From positions 1 through 64,000 of the forward strand of contig JBPXJS010000052.1 of the NCBI GenBank assembly GCA_051715425.1: a stretch of DNA of 64,000 nucleotides, read 5' to 3'. The notes under the pieces are model-generated. The model ran no database searches. It was not told the origin of the DNA and worked only from the letters and a program-made list of their open reading frames with translations. The stretch comes from JAJTFA01 sp051715425. GTDB taxonomy: Bacteria; Bacteroidota; Bacteroidia; UKL13-3. Positions 36,253 to 45,626 of this stretch are shown in pieces (position 1 is the stretch's first letter; every line of letters starts with the position of its first letter). The translations under genes were made by a program, and so were the position numbers.

Positions 36253-36966
36253 ATGCAAAAAGAAATTATACCCCACCTGCTATTAGTAGAAGATGAATCG
36301 AGCCTGGGCTTTTTATTAAGGGAAAACTTAAAGCTGGCCGGTTTTAATGTTAAGTTTTGTAAAGACGGAGAAGAGGGCTGGGAAACATTCCGTACGGAAA
36401 AGTTTGACCTCTGTATTCTTGATGTAAACATGCCAAAGAAAAACGGATATGAACTGGCCAAAGATATTCGCTCCATTAATCCATACGTACCTATTATTTT
36501 TCTAACAGCCAACTCAGCAGAAGAAGACCGGTTAAAGGGCTTTGAACTGGGAGCTGATGAATATATGATTAAACCTTTCAGCACCCATGAGCTGATTGCC
36601 CGTATTAAAGCCATTTTAAAACGTGCCCAATACGCGCCTCCGGTAATAAACCCCAAAGAGGATGTATACAGGGCCGGTAATATGGAGGTTGATTTTATTA
36701 ACCATATCATTAAGCTGAATGATAGCGAAAAACGCATCAGCACTACTGAGGCGGAATTGCTCAAACTGTTTATCAATAATAAAAACAACCTGCTTACCAG
36801 AAATACCATACTGATTAATGTATGGGGCAGGGATGATTATTATACTGCCAGAAACCTGGATGTTTATATTAACAAACTCAGAAAAATCCTGAAAGAAGAT
36901 CCGCAATTGGAAATTATTAATATTCATGGTGCCGGTTTTAAACTGGTAGAAAATGTGGTGAGCTAA
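36253..36966 (+). CDS. OmpR/PhoB-family response regulator
   Basis: The 237-aa protein has a receiver domain at about 5-125, with the LLLVEDESSLGFLL acidic pocket, phosphoacceptor Asp in CILDVNMPKKNGYELA, the conserved Thr in IIFLTANSAEEDRLKGFELG and Lys in DEYMIKPFSTHEL. A winged-helix DNA-binding domain follows at about 140-235 (ISTTEAELLKLFINN, TRNTILINVWGRDDYYTARN, LDVYINKLRKIL). The histidine kinase gene starts 2 bp after its stop. It diverges from the UbiA/type III PKS operon across a 191-bp gap, so control of that operon is possible but unproven. Confidence 0.93.
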   Translation: MQKEIIPHLLLVEDESSLGFLLRENLKLAGFNVKFCKDGEEGWETFRTEKFDLCILDVNMPKKNGYELAKDIRSINPYVPIIFLTANSAEEDRLKGFELGADEYMIKPFSTHELIARIKAILKRAQYAPPVINPKEDVYRAGNMEVDFINHIIKLNDSEKRISTTEAELLKLFINNKNNLLTRNTILINVWGRDDYYTARNLDVYINKLRKILKEDPQLEIINIHGAGFKLVENVVS

Positions 36967-36968
36967 GC

Positions 36969-39002
36969 GTGAAAAAAAAACTGATCCTTACATGGCTTTT
37001 GTTGTGCACTGCACTTTTGCAGGCTCAACAGTTCAATAAGGATAGTTTACTACAGGTTACACAATCGGGAAACGAACGCGAAAAACAGCAGGCTTATCTG
37101 GCGCTTGTAAACTACTACCGCAATAACGATCCGGAAACGGCACTTCAATATCTTTATCGTTTAATTGATATCCACAAGGCCCTGGGAGATGAGGTGGCTC
37201 TTGCCAAATCTTATCAAACCGGAGGCGTATTGTATTTCAGACTTGGTAATTTTCCCAGGGCAAAAGAATGGTATATGCTGGCCCTGGATAAATACATTGC
37301 CCAAAAAAATACCGATGCCCAGAATGAGATGAACAGCTACCTGGCCGGTATTTATTACGCTCAGGGAAATTTACCACTGGCCGCTGAAACTTATCTGAAG
37401 GCATTAAGGTATTACGAGGATAAAAATGACCGGGCTGCCATTCTGAGCATTTTAAGTTCGCTCGGAAATATTTATTCCCGCCAAAATAATTTTTCCAAAG
37501 CCCTAGAGTACAACCTCAGGGCCATACGCATTTATGAGGCATCGTCTGACAAGTTCAGAACATTGGTAGGGTATGATAATATAGGCAATATTTACCTGCG
37601 TCAGGGAAACCTGAGCAAAGCAGATGAGTTTTTTAAAAAATCGCTTTATATATACAAGGAGCTGAATAACCGTGCCGGAGAAGCATCTACCTACCAGCAA
37701 CTGGGAAATATTGCAGATAAGCAGAATGATCCGGAACAGGCTATTTCCTACTACCAGCAATCTATTCAAATTGCCAAAGAACTAAAATCACAGCCGTTGC
37801 AGGCTACCTCTGAACTGGCCATTGCGAACAGTTACTCAAAACTTAAACTTTATAAGCAGGCCATTTTGTTTTACCAGAGCTCTATTAAAATATCCAAATC
37901 CCTGGATATGAAAATAGAGCTGGAAGAAGCATACAGGGGTATTTCTGAAGCCTACAAGGCCATTAAACAACAGGAAAAAGCCACCACCTTTGGAGAACTC
38001 AGTCGTGAACTGAAAGACTCCCTCTACAACGACAGCAATATTAAAAAACTTGCCGATTTACAATTGCTTTACGAGTCGGAGAAAAAACAAAAACAAATTG
38101 AACTGCTCTCAAAAGAACAGGAGTTGCATGAGCTGGCCATAAAACGAGAGAGGGATATGAAAAACTTTTTTGCTTATGCTTCCGTAGTGCTTGGTATTGT
38201 TTTTATTATCCTTATTTATTTTTCCATTCAGAACAAAAAAATTGCCAACAACCTTCGCAAACAAAAAAATGAACTGGAGCGCAAGAACGAGGAGGTAATG
38301 AAACAAAAGGAGCAACTTAATCAGTTGAACAATGTGAAGGACCGTTTTTTCTCCATCATCTCTCACGACCTCAGGAATAACCTCACCACCATGAAACTGT
38401 ATTTTGATCTGGTGAGTAATCCGGAATACAAACAAACAGATCATTCGGAAATTACCCGGCAAATTTCCGGATCGGTGGAAAACACCATAGACCTGCTTGA
38501 GAACCTTCTGGTATGGGCCTCTGCACAGATTAAAGGAGTACCCATCCATATTCAGAAATTAAACCTTCACTCCCTGATTCAGGAAAATATAAACCTGTTG
38601 AGCGGTATAGCACATCAGAAAAATATAACCCTCAGCAATCTTTCTCCAGAAGATACGGTAGCCATGGGCGATATTGATATGATTAACCTCGTATTGCGCA
38701 ACCTGATTTCCAATGCCATTAAATTTACAAACGAAGGAGGAGCCATTGAAGCCACCTGCAAAAAAGAGGGTGCTTTTTATGTGGTGGGCATTAAAGACAA
38801 TGGTGTAGGCATTAGCAAAGAAAACCTGGAAAAGCTCTTCGACCAGCACCTGCACCCTACTACCAAAGGAACCGGAAATGAAAAAGGAACCGGCCTTGGA
38901 CTCATGCTGTGCAAGGATTTTATTGAGCGCAACAATGGGAAAATCCGAGTAGAAAGCGAGAAAGGAAAAGGCACTACTTTTTATATTGAGTTGCCCGCAT
39001 AA
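36969..39002 (+). CDS. TPR-containing sensor histidine kinase
   Basis: The 677-aa protein starts with GTG and a signal peptide (MKKKLILTWLLLCTALLQAQ). About eight TPR units fill residues 30-380 in the periplasm. A single transmembrane helix near 400 (FFAYASVVLGIVFIILIYFS) and a coiled coil lead to the HisKA box RFFSIISHDLRNNLTTMKLY near 464. The ATPase domain has the N-box NLISNAIKFTNEGG, G1 DNGVGIS and G2 GTGLGLMLC. Periplasmic TPR kinases are common in Bacteroidota, and their ligands are mostly unknown. It is paired with the response regulator just upstream. Confidence 0.93.
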   Translation: MKKKLILTWLLLCTALLQAQQFNKDSLLQVTQSGNEREKQQAYLALVNYYRNNDPETALQYLYRLIDIHKALGDEVALAKSYQTGGVLYFRLGNFPRAKEWYMLALDKYIAQKNTDAQNEMNSYLAGIYYAQGNLPLAAETYLKALRYYEDKNDRAAILSILSSLGNIYSRQNNFSKALEYNLRAIRIYEASSDKFRTLVGYDNIGNIYLRQGNLSKADEFFKKSLYIYKELNNRAGEASTYQQLGNIADKQNDPEQAISYYQQSIQIAKELKSQPLQATSELAIANSYSKLKLYKQAILFYQSSIKISKSLDMKIELEEAYRGISEAYKAIKQQEKATTFGELSRELKDSLYNDSNIKKLADLQLLYESEKKQKQIELLSKEQELHELAIKRERDMKNFFAYASVVLGIVFIILIYFSIQNKKIANNLRKQKNELERKNEEVMKQKEQLNQLNNVKDRFFSIISHDLRNNLTTMKLYFDLVSNPEYKQTDHSEITRQISGSVENTIDLLENLLVWASAQIKGVPIHIQKLNLHSLIQENINLLSGIAHQKNITLSNLSPEDTVAMGDIDMINLVLRNLISNAIKFTNEGGAIEATCKKEGAFYVVGIKDNGVGISKENLEKLFDQHLHPTTKGTGNEKGTGLGLMLCKDFIERNNGKIRVESEKGKGTTFYIELPA

Positions 39003-39045
39003 CATAATCCCTATAAACTTTTTGCTTTTTTTATAGTTTCGCATC

Positions 39046-39957
39046 ATGCGGAAAATTTTTGCCCTTATTTGTAGCCTGTTTATTTTACCTATCATTTCTT
39101 TTGCCCAGCCTTCTGTGCAGGTTGCTGAAAAACTCTACAACACTTCGCATTACCATGAAGCTATAGCCATGTGCGATACGTTGATTGCTGAAAGGAGTTA
39201 CCGTGCCGAAGCCTGGTTGATCAGGGGTAAAAGCAATGTACAGCTTGGCATTTTTACCTATGCCATCCATGATTTTACAGAGGCCCTTCGTTTCGACAGA
39301 AATCAGGCTGAAGCTTATGCGCTGAGGGCGTATAGTTATTTCCGTTTAAAGGAATATCGCCTGGCCAGATATGATTTAATAGAAGCCACCACCCTCGATA
39401 CCTCCAATGCCCTTTATTTTTATAACCTGGGCGATATTGAACACCATATGGATAAACTGAGTGAAGCCATTAAAAGTTATTCCAATGCCATTCGTTTTAA
39501 TCCGTTTTATATAGAAGCTTATAAAAACCGCGGACACCTGTACCTGAGCAAACAGGAGTTTAATGCCGCTATTCAGGATTTTGACTCTGCCCTTAAATAT
39601 AACCAGAATTCACCTGAGCTGATCTTATACAGGGGAATGGCACTTGTTCCGCTTAAGAGGTATAAAGAAGCACTCAACATGTTCGACCGCTGCATCAGGT
39701 TAAAGGCCGATAACCCGGCCGCCTACTATAACCGCGGCCGCGTGAGGTATGAAGTGCGCGACTATAAGGGAGCCATTGCTGATTTTGATACTGCTATTAC
39801 CAAAGATCCGCAAATGGAAATTGCCTGGTTTAACCGTGCGCTTGCAAAAATGGAGGCCGACAAAAAAAATAAATTCTCCTCATGCGATGATTTTAAAGAA
39901 GCGGCCAAACTGGGATATACAGAAGCTCTTTTTTACCTCAAAAAATATTGCGAGTAA
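39046..39957 (+). CDS. Exported TPR protein
   Basis: The 303-aa protein has a signal peptide (MRKIFALICSLFILPIISFA) and about seven TPR units from residue 25 on, with typical cores such as LWYNRG-like AYYNRGRVRYEVRDYKGAIA and FNRALAKMEAD. It lies 43 bp after the TPR kinase and may be a periplasmic partner of that kinase, although TPR proteins are general protein-binding scaffolds. A TAGTTTCG box (7 of 8 matches) ends 4 nt before the ATG, so it may also have its own start. Confidence 0.8.
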   Translation: MRKIFALICSLFILPIISFAQPSVQVAEKLYNTSHYHEAIAMCDTLIAERSYRAEAWLIRGKSNVQLGIFTYAIHDFTEALRFDRNQAEAYALRAYSYFRLKEYRLARYDLIEATTLDTSNALYFYNLGDIEHHMDKLSEAIKSYSNAIRFNPFYIEAYKNRGHLYLSKQEFNAAIQDFDSALKYNQNSPELILYRGMALVPLKRYKEALNMFDRCIRLKADNPAAYYNRGRVRYEVRDYKGAIADFDTAITKDPQMEIAWFNRALAKMEADKKNKFSSCDDFKEAAKLGYTEALFYLKKYCE

Positions 39958-39976
39958 AATGACCAGTGGTCATTTT
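39956..39976. terminator. Perfect inverted repeat between convergent genes
   Basis: AAAATGACCA and TGGTCATTTT form 10-bp arms around a single G, beginning within the stop codon of the TPR gene. As RNA it would form an 8-bp stem with a 5-nt loop flanked by A and T runs. A bidirectional terminator is likely; the strict symmetry would also suit a protein-binding site. Confidence 0.45.
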
Positions 39977-40086
39977 AAATAAGTCCAAAGGACAGTTTTA
40001 ATTTTACAATGGTAATGCCGATACAACAAATAAAGGGTTCAATTGAACAAAGTGAACATTGGACTATATTATTTGTATAATCGGTA

Positions 40087-42096
40087 TTATTCCCCTTCAG
40101 GCAGGATTCCGTCAGGACCAATTAAGGTATCAATGATGGTTGTATCCGGAGCCAGTTTTATAAACTCTTTTGCCCTGCCGGTTACCGGAATTAAATGGGT
40201 AAGGTTAATGGTATCTTCAGGCATCAATACGGTTCTTCTCACCATCAGGTCGGATAAAAAATGAAACTGCCGACCTACAAACTCCTTGAGGTTTCCCTTC
40301 TTATCAAAGCGCCACATAAAACCTTTGGGCCGGGGAATAATGGTTGCCAAAAAAAGACTCTCCCCGAGGGTAAGGTCCATTGGCCTTTTATTAAAATAAA
40401 ATTGTGATGCTTCGCCAATACCGTAAACTCCGGGTCCCCACTCAATAATATTCAGGTACACTTCAAACATTCTTTCTTTAGAACTCAGCCTGTTGTTTTC
40501 CAAAATATACACCAGCAATATTTCTTCCAACTTGCGTGATAATGTTTTTTCTCTGGTAAGAAATACATTCTTAACCAACTGCATACTAATGGTACTTGCA
40601 CCACGTGCAAATTTTCGTTTACGTATATTTTTAATAATGGATTGACGAAATGCTTCATCAATAAAACCGCGGTGGTAGAAAAAAGAAGGATCCTCGGTAG
40701 TAAGTACTGCTTTTTTCAGGTAAGGCGAAATCCAATCGAGGGGTGTATACTCCGGGTTGGAAAGGCTTACCAGAATGGGGCGCTGGGGCCGGCCATTTTC
40801 AATGGGCACATGTATAAAATCTCCGTTGAGTTTGCTGAGGTTGGCCTCTCCATATCTTCTGATGGCAAAACCATACTTCTGCAGGTGGCTCTCAAAAATG
40901 AGGTCTTTGGGTCGGTTTTCATTGTACACAAAATCCATGCGGTACTCAAAAGAACCATCAGCTTCCATTCCTTTAACATGTTTAAACAAGCCTTCAGGCA
41001 AGGATGAAATAAACTGCTGGGCACTCATTCGCGGAATCTTAATACCCAGGCGCACCAGCGTATCAGGGCTGCTTTCGAACCCAATAAAAGGATTAAACGT
41101 TACCTCATTAAACCTTACCCGGGTGCTGCTATCCAGAGCTACAAAATGATCCCCTGCAAGAACGGTATAATCAATATCAGCATGGTGAATAACCACATCA
41201 CGTTTTGATATTTTGGGATGGTTGATGAGAAAGTTGCTGATAGATGCAAATCCTTTTATTTCCAATACATCATCATCCAACTCAACAGATGCGAGGTTAA
41301 ACCGGATGGAATCGAAGCCGGTATTGAGGTTAAACTTTTCATTGATATAGGGAAAACGGATACCTCCTGTATCTTTATTAAACAATTGCACATCAGCCTT
41401 ACGCTCGCGCGGGCTGGCATTTCCGGCCAAAACCCAATATTGCTTAAAGTTTTCAGAAATTACTTCTATCTCTGAGGTTAAGGTTTCATCAGCCAGGTTC
41501 AATTGTGTGATATCAAAACTTACCCGTTTATCATTCTCGGCCATTACCAGTTTGCAGTGTTGCAGCAATACCTTATTGGGTACCTGCGCCAGCATTTTGG
41601 AGATCAGCTTATAAACTGTTTTGGCATAATTTGAAGGCTTGGTTTTTTCCCGGGTGACTTCCTCAGCCGGCTTATTTTCGCTGGCCTTACCGGATTTATG
41701 CAAAAAGTAATCAAGGTTGGAACCGGTATCGTTTTTTATCAGTTGTATGGTGCCATTTTGCAATATCACTTCCTCAATCCTGAAATCGAGCAACAGGGCA
41801 TACCCTAACCTGATACTGCTTTGAAGTTCTCCTACATGAAGGAGGGTGTCTTTTTGCTCAGGAACGATACACAGGTTATCAATCTTTACAGATGCAAGCC
41901 CGTTAAACCCGGCATGGCTGTAAGTAAAATCGGTGCGGTATTCTGTTTTAAATTTATGTGATACCTTATCAAGGATTTTGCTCAACAACATATTGCGAAA
42001 CGCAAAAAAACCAACAACCGCCAAAAGCAAAAAAACACCGGCAATTTTAGCCAGTGTTTTTAGTCCTTTTATGATATGACGGCTGCTGATGTTCAC
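40087..42096 (-). CDS. AsmA-like domain fused to GT51 peptidoglycan glycosyltransferase
   Basis: The 669-aa protein has an N-terminal transmembrane helix and about 420 residues of AsmA-like beta-repeat sequence (VKIDNLCIVPE, LLHVGELQSSIRLG, FRIEEVILQNGTIQLI). A GT51 domain follows from about 465 with all five family motifs: EDPSFFYHRGF, GASTISMQLVKN, RKLEEILLVYILE, FEVYLNIIEWGPGVYGIGEA and LGESLFLATIIPRP. GT51 polymerises lipid II into glycan chains. There is no transpeptidase domain, so it is a monofunctional enzyme like MtgA but more than twice the size. It lies 24 bp downstream of frr. Confidence 0.85.
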   Translation of the reverse strand: MNISSRHIIKGLKTLAKIAGVFLLLAVVGFFAFRNMLLSKILDKVSHKFKTEYRTDFTYSHAGFNGLASVKIDNLCIVPEQKDTLLHVGELQSSIRLGYALLLDFRIEEVILQNGTIQLIKNDTGSNLDYFLHKSGKASENKPAEEVTREKTKPSNYAKTVYKLISKMLAQVPNKVLLQHCKLVMAENDKRVSFDITQLNLADETLTSEIEVISENFKQYWVLAGNASPRERKADVQLFNKDTGGIRFPYINEKFNLNTGFDSIRFNLASVELDDDVLEIKGFASISNFLINHPKISKRDVVIHHADIDYTVLAGDHFVALDSSTRVRFNEVTFNPFIGFESSPDTLVRLGIKIPRMSAQQFISSLPEGLFKHVKGMEADGSFEYRMDFVYNENRPKDLIFESHLQKYGFAIRRYGEANLSKLNGDFIHVPIENGRPQRPILVSLSNPEYTPLDWISPYLKKAVLTTEDPSFFYHRGFIDEAFRQSIIKNIRKRKFARGASTISMQLVKNVFLTREKTLSRKLEEILLVYILENNRLSSKERMFEVYLNIIEWGPGVYGIGEASQFYFNKRPMDLTLGESLFLATIIPRPKGFMWRFDKKGNLKEFVGRQFHFLSDLMVRRTVLMPEDTINLTHLIPVTGRAKEFIKLAPDTTIIDTLIGPDGILPEGE

Positions 42097-42120
42097 GGTT
42101 TATACCAGTTGGTAAACGCC

Positions 42121-42687
42121 TTAAACATGCATCAACTCAGCTTCTTTGGCAGAAGTTAAGTCATCAATCTTTTTAATATAGGCATCTGTTGTTTTCTGTA
42201 CCTGCAATTCGGCTGCTTTGGTTTCATCCTCAGCAAGTCCTTCTTTTTGTAATCTTTTAATGGCCTCGTTGCAATCCTTACGAATATTCCTGATGGCAAT
42301 TTTTGCATTTTCTGCTTCGCCCTTTACCTTCTTTACGGTTTCTTTCCTTCTTTCCTCTGTAAGCGGTGGCAGGGTTATACGCACAATATTTCCGTCATTG
42401 CTTGGCTGTAGTCCCAGGTTGGCAATTACAATTCCTTTTTCAATAGGTTGAATCATGGCTTTCTCCCATGGTTGTATCACAATCGACTTTGCATCAGGTG
42501 TGCTTACATTAGCTACCTGGTTCAGCGGAACAAGGCTTCCATAGTAATCAACCTTTACAGCATCAACCATACTGGGATGTGCTTTACCGGCTCTTATTTT
42601 GGCAAACTCTGCACCTGCATGGTCTATTGCCTTGTCCATGGCCGATTTTAATTCATCAAATACTTCTTTCAAACGTGGATCGCTCAT
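42121..42687 (-). CDS. frr: Ribosome recycling factor
   Basis: The 188-aa protein matches RRF from start to end, with the FAKIRAGKAHPSMVDAVKVD segment, YYGSLVPLNQVANVSTPDAK, KAIRNIRKDCNEAIKRLQK-like helices and a C-terminal helix. RRF, with EF-G, splits the post-termination ribosome. It follows pyrH in the order tsf-pyrH-frr that is conserved across bacteria. Confidence 0.96.
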   Translation of the reverse strand: MSDPRLKEVFDELKSAMDKAIDHAGAEFAKIRAGKAHPSMVDAVKVDYYGSLVPLNQVANVSTPDAKSIVIQPWEKAMIQPIEKGIVIANLGLQPSNDGNIVRITLPPLTEERRKETVKKVKGEAENAKIAIRNIRKDCNEAIKRLQKEGLAEDETKAAELQVQKTTDAYIKKIDDLTSAKEAELMHV

Positions 42688-42751
42688 AATTTGTAGTTTT
42701 AAACGGGATTCGAAAATAAGGAAAAAGGTGAAATGTAAAACAGGTGGGCAA

Positions 42752-43459
42752 TTAACTTACCAGGGTTCCAACATCTTCCCCTTCGCACACCCTGAGGAAA
42801 TTGCCTTTTTTATTCATATCAAAAACCATAATAGGCAGGTTATTCTCCTGACAAAGGGTAATAGCGGTAAGATCCATTACATTCAGGCCTCTTTCATATA
42901 CTTCGCTGTAACTGATTTTATCAAATCGTTTGGCGGTTTTATCCTTCTCCGGATCGGCAGTATAAATACCATCTACACGGGTTCCTTTTAATACCAGGTT
43001 GGCTTCAATTTCCACGGCCCTGAGGGAAGCGGCTGTATCTGTAGTGAAATATGGATTTCCGGTGCCGGCACCAAAGATAACGGCACGGCCTTTTTCCAGG
43101 TGGCGCATGGCTCTTCTGCGAATAAACGGCTCGCAAATCTGCTCCATCTTAATGGCGCTGAGAAGGCGGGTTTTAATTCCGGCTTTTTCCATAGCACCCT
43201 GCAGGGCCATGGCATTAATAACCGTAGCCAGCATACCCATATAATCTGCCTGCGCACGGTCGGCAATTCCTCCGGCCACACCTTGTACGCCACGGAAAAT
43301 ATTTCCACCACCAATTACCACAGCAACCTGCACTCCTTTATCTAATACCAGTTTAATATCATTGGCATATTGCTCCAGAATTTTAGGATCTATGCCATAC
43401 TGTTGATCGCCCATTAGCGATTCTCCGCTTAGTTTAAGAAGTACACGGTTATATTTCAT
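42752..43459 (-). CDS. pyrH: UMP kinase
   Basis: The start is ATG at 43459 (MKYNRVLLKLSGESLMG), which fits the family. An in-frame ATG 30 bp upstream would add ten residues not seen in PyrH. The roughly 235-aa amino-acid-kinase-fold enzyme has VAVVIGGGNIFRG, RAQADYMGMLATVINAMALQ and NPYFTTDTAASLRAVEIEAN. It phosphorylates UMP to UDP as a hexamer regulated by UTP/GTP. A terminator lies between it and tsf, so it may be expressed partly by read-through. Confidence 0.95.
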   Translation of the reverse strand: MKYNRVLLKLSGESLMGDQQYGIDPKILEQYANDIKLVLDKGVQVAVVIGGGNIFRGVQGVAGGIADRAQADYMGMLATVINAMALQGAMEKAGIKTRLLSAIKMEQICEPFIRRRAMRHLEKGRAVIFGAGTGNPYFTTDTAASLRAVEIEANLVLKGTRVDGIYTADPEKDKTAKRFDKISYSEVYERGLNVMDLTAITLCQENNLPIMVFDMNKKGNFLRVCEGEDVGTLVS

Positions 43460-43496
43460 CGGGATGGTGTTTGGATTTAAATTGTGCAATTATACG

Positions 43497-43528
43497 GCAA
43501 AAAAAATCCCCCGATAAACGGAGGATTT
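43497..43528 (-). terminator. Terminator between tsf and pyrH
   Basis: On the minus strand, AATCCTCCG pairs with CGGGGGATT around a 5-nt loop, followed by a run of T. It lies 16 bp after the tsf stop and should reduce transcription into pyrH-frr. Confidence 0.75.
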
Positions 43529-43543
43529 AATTTTTTTATCAGA

Positions 43544-44377
43544 TTAGCCTAATGCTACACGTTTGAAGGCTTTTACAACGAGGCCTTTCTCAACGCCATC
43601 CAGCATCTGTGCTATGCTTTTTGAGTTATCTTTCACAAACTCCTGGTTCATCAGGGTTGATTCTTTATAGAACTTACCCAGTTTACCCTGAGCAATTTTT
43701 TCCAGCATGGCTTCAGGTTTTCCTTCTGCTCTGGCTTGTTCTTTTCCAATTTCAATTTCGCGCTCCACTACTGTTGGATCCACATCATCCTTGTCAACTG
43801 CAACCGGGTTAAGAGCGGCAACCTGCATGGCTACGTCTTTTCCGGCAACAAAGTTAGAATCAGTTGGGGTGGTGCTTAACGATACCAATACACCTAAGCG
43901 ATTAGCTCCGTGAATATAGGCAACAATATTTTCACCCTCCATCAGCTCGTAACGAACCACATCTATTTTTTCTCCTATTTTACCAACCTGCTCGGTAATT
44001 TTATCACCAAGGGTTAATCCTTCAAAAGGCAATGCCCTTAAAGCATCAGCGTTGGCTGGTTTATTGGCTAAAGCCAGATCAGCAATAGCGTTGGCAAATT
44101 TTACAAAATCTTCATTCTTGGCCACGAAATCTGTTTCGCAACTTAACTGTATGATAACACCTGATTTTCTGTCGGATGAAGTTTTAGCAATTACAGCTCC
44201 TTCTTTTGCTTCACGGTCTGCACGAGCTGCAGATACTTTAGCACCTTTTTTACGCAGGTTATCAATTGCCGCTTCAAAGTCACCGTTTGATTCGGTAAGG
44301 GCTTTTTTACAATCCATCATTCCAGCTCCGGTCATCTGGCGGAGTCTATTTACATCAGCTGCACTGATAGTAGTCAT
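43544..44377 (-). CDS. tsf: Elongation factor Ts
   Basis: The 277-aa protein has the N-terminal UBA-like domain with VNRLRQMTGAGMMDCKKAL and the core with IIQLSCETDFVAKNEDFVKF. EF-Ts recycles EF-Tu from GDP to GTP. It sits downstream of rpsB as in most bacteria, with hairpin terminators on both sides. Confidence 0.96.
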   Translation of the reverse strand: MTTISAADVNRLRQMTGAGMMDCKKALTESNGDFEAAIDNLRKKGAKVSAARADREAKEGAVIAKTSSDRKSGVIIQLSCETDFVAKNEDFVKFANAIADLALANKPANADALRALPFEGLTLGDKITEQVGKIGEKIDVVRYELMEGENIVAYIHGANRLGVLVSLSTTPTDSNFVAGKDVAMQVAALNPVAVDKDDVDPTVVEREIEIGKEQARAEGKPEAMLEKIAQGKLGKFYKESTLMNQEFVKDNSKSIAQMLDGVEKGLVVKAFKRVALG

Positions 44378-44429
44378 AGTTATTTGTGTTAATTATTGAT
44401 TATTAAATGTTTAATTTTTAAGAACAGTT

Positions 44430-44456
44430 TAAAAAAAATCGGCCGTAGCCGATTTT
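44430..44456 (-). terminator. Terminator/attenuator between rpsB and tsf
   Basis: On the minus strand, AAAATCGGC pairs with GCCGATTTT around TACG and is followed by T residues. It sits 4 bp after the rpsB stop and would lower tsf expression relative to rpsB. Confidence 0.8.
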
Positions 44457-44460
44457 CTTT

Positions 44461-45201
44461 TTATGCTTCTTCTTTTTCAGCTACTGCTTCTTTGTTTTCG
44501 GCATCCGTTTCCTTTTCACGTTTGCGCTCTGCCAAACCTTCCATAATGGCATCGGTCATAGCCTTTGCAATCAGGGCGATAGATTTTGCAGCGTCATCGT
44601 TTGCAGGGATTGGGTAATCCACTACTGTTGGATCTGAGTTTGTATCTACTATACCGAAAGTTGGGATATTTAATTTGTGTGCTTCTGCAACAGAGATATG
44701 TTCACGTTTGATGTCAACAATAAACAATGCAGCAGGTAAGCGGTTCAAATCAGCGATACCACCAAGCAATCTTCTCAATTTTATTTTATCACGCTCCACC
44801 ATCAAACGTTCTTTTTTGTTGATATTGGTGTAGGTTCCGTCTGTAGCCATTTTCTCAAGAGTTTGTAATTTCTTGATTGACTTACGAACGGTAGTAAAAT
44901 TGGTAAGCATACCACCAAGCCAACGCTCGGTTACAAACGGCATGTTTACGCGTTTTGCTTCGTTTTCGATAATTTCCTTAGCTTGTTTTTTAGTAGCTAC
45001 GAAAAGTACCTTACGTCCTGATTTTACAATGTTTTTGATGGCTGATGCGGCCTCATCCAGCTTTACGGCTGTTTTGTTCAAATCGATGAGGTGGATTCCG
45101 TTCTTCTCCATAAAGATGTAGGGAGCCATCTTCGGATTCCATTTGCGGGTTAAATGTCCAAAATGAACACCCGCTTCCAATAATTCTTCCTGTTTTACCA
45201 T
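44461..45201 (-). CDS. rpsB: 30S ribosomal protein S2
   Basis: The 246-aa protein is S2 with LLEAGVHFGHLTRKWNPKM, LFVATKKQAKEIIENEAKR, TERWLGGMLTNFTTVRKSI and GIVDTNSDPTVVDYPIPAND. The C-terminus has an acidic, Glu/Lys-rich tail. It is the third gene of the rplM-rpsI-rpsB run. Confidence 0.97.
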   Translation of the reverse strand: MVKQEELLEAGVHFGHLTRKWNPKMAPYIFMEKNGIHLIDLNKTAVKLDEAASAIKNIVKSGRKVLFVATKKQAKEIIENEAKRVNMPFVTERWLGGMLTNFTTVRKSIKKLQTLEKMATDGTYTNINKKERLMVERDKIKLRRLLGGIADLNRLPAALFIVDIKREHISVAEAHKLNIPTFGIVDTNSDPTVVDYPIPANDDAAKSIALIAKAMTDAIMEGLAERKREKETDAENKEAVAEKEEA

Positions 45202-45236
45202 TTAGATTAGTATATGATTTCGTTAAAATATAAAGA

Positions 45237-45623
45237 TTAACGTTTAACGAACTGGAAGCGTTTACGGGCTTTTTTCTGACCTGGCTTCTTACGCTCAACC
45301 ATACGTGGGTCGCGGGTAAGTAAACCAACAGCCTTTAATGCCGGCTTCAGTTCTGCGTTATGTTTCACCAGTGCACGTGCAATAGCCAGTTTTACTGCAT
45401 CTGATTGGCCGGTTACCCCGCCACCATCAACATTGCAGTTTACATCAAACTGACCGGCAGTACCGGTTACTTCAAAAGGTTTGTTTACGCTGTTTTGTAA
45501 TAAAACTGTAGGAAAGAACACTTTTGCATCTTTTCCATTTACAGTCATTTTACCTGTACCTGCGCTAAGATATACGCGGGCCACAGAGGTTTTTCTTCTA
45601 CCTAATGCGTTTATAGCTTCCAT
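45237..45623 (-). CDS. rpsI: 30S ribosomal protein S9
   Basis: The 128-aa S9 has GRRKTSVARVYLSAGTGKMT, DAVKLAIARALVKHN and the basic C-terminal KKARKRFQFVKR tail that reaches the P-site tRNA. It follows rplM by 3 bp, the near-universal L13-S9 pair. Confidence 0.97.
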   Translation of the reverse strand: MEAINALGRRKTSVARVYLSAGTGKMTVNGKDAKVFFPTVLLQNSVNKPFEVTGTAGQFDVNCNVDGGGVTGQSDAVKLAIARALVKHNAELKPALKAVGLLTRDPRMVERKKPGQKKARKRFQFVKR

Positions 45624-45626
45624 CGA

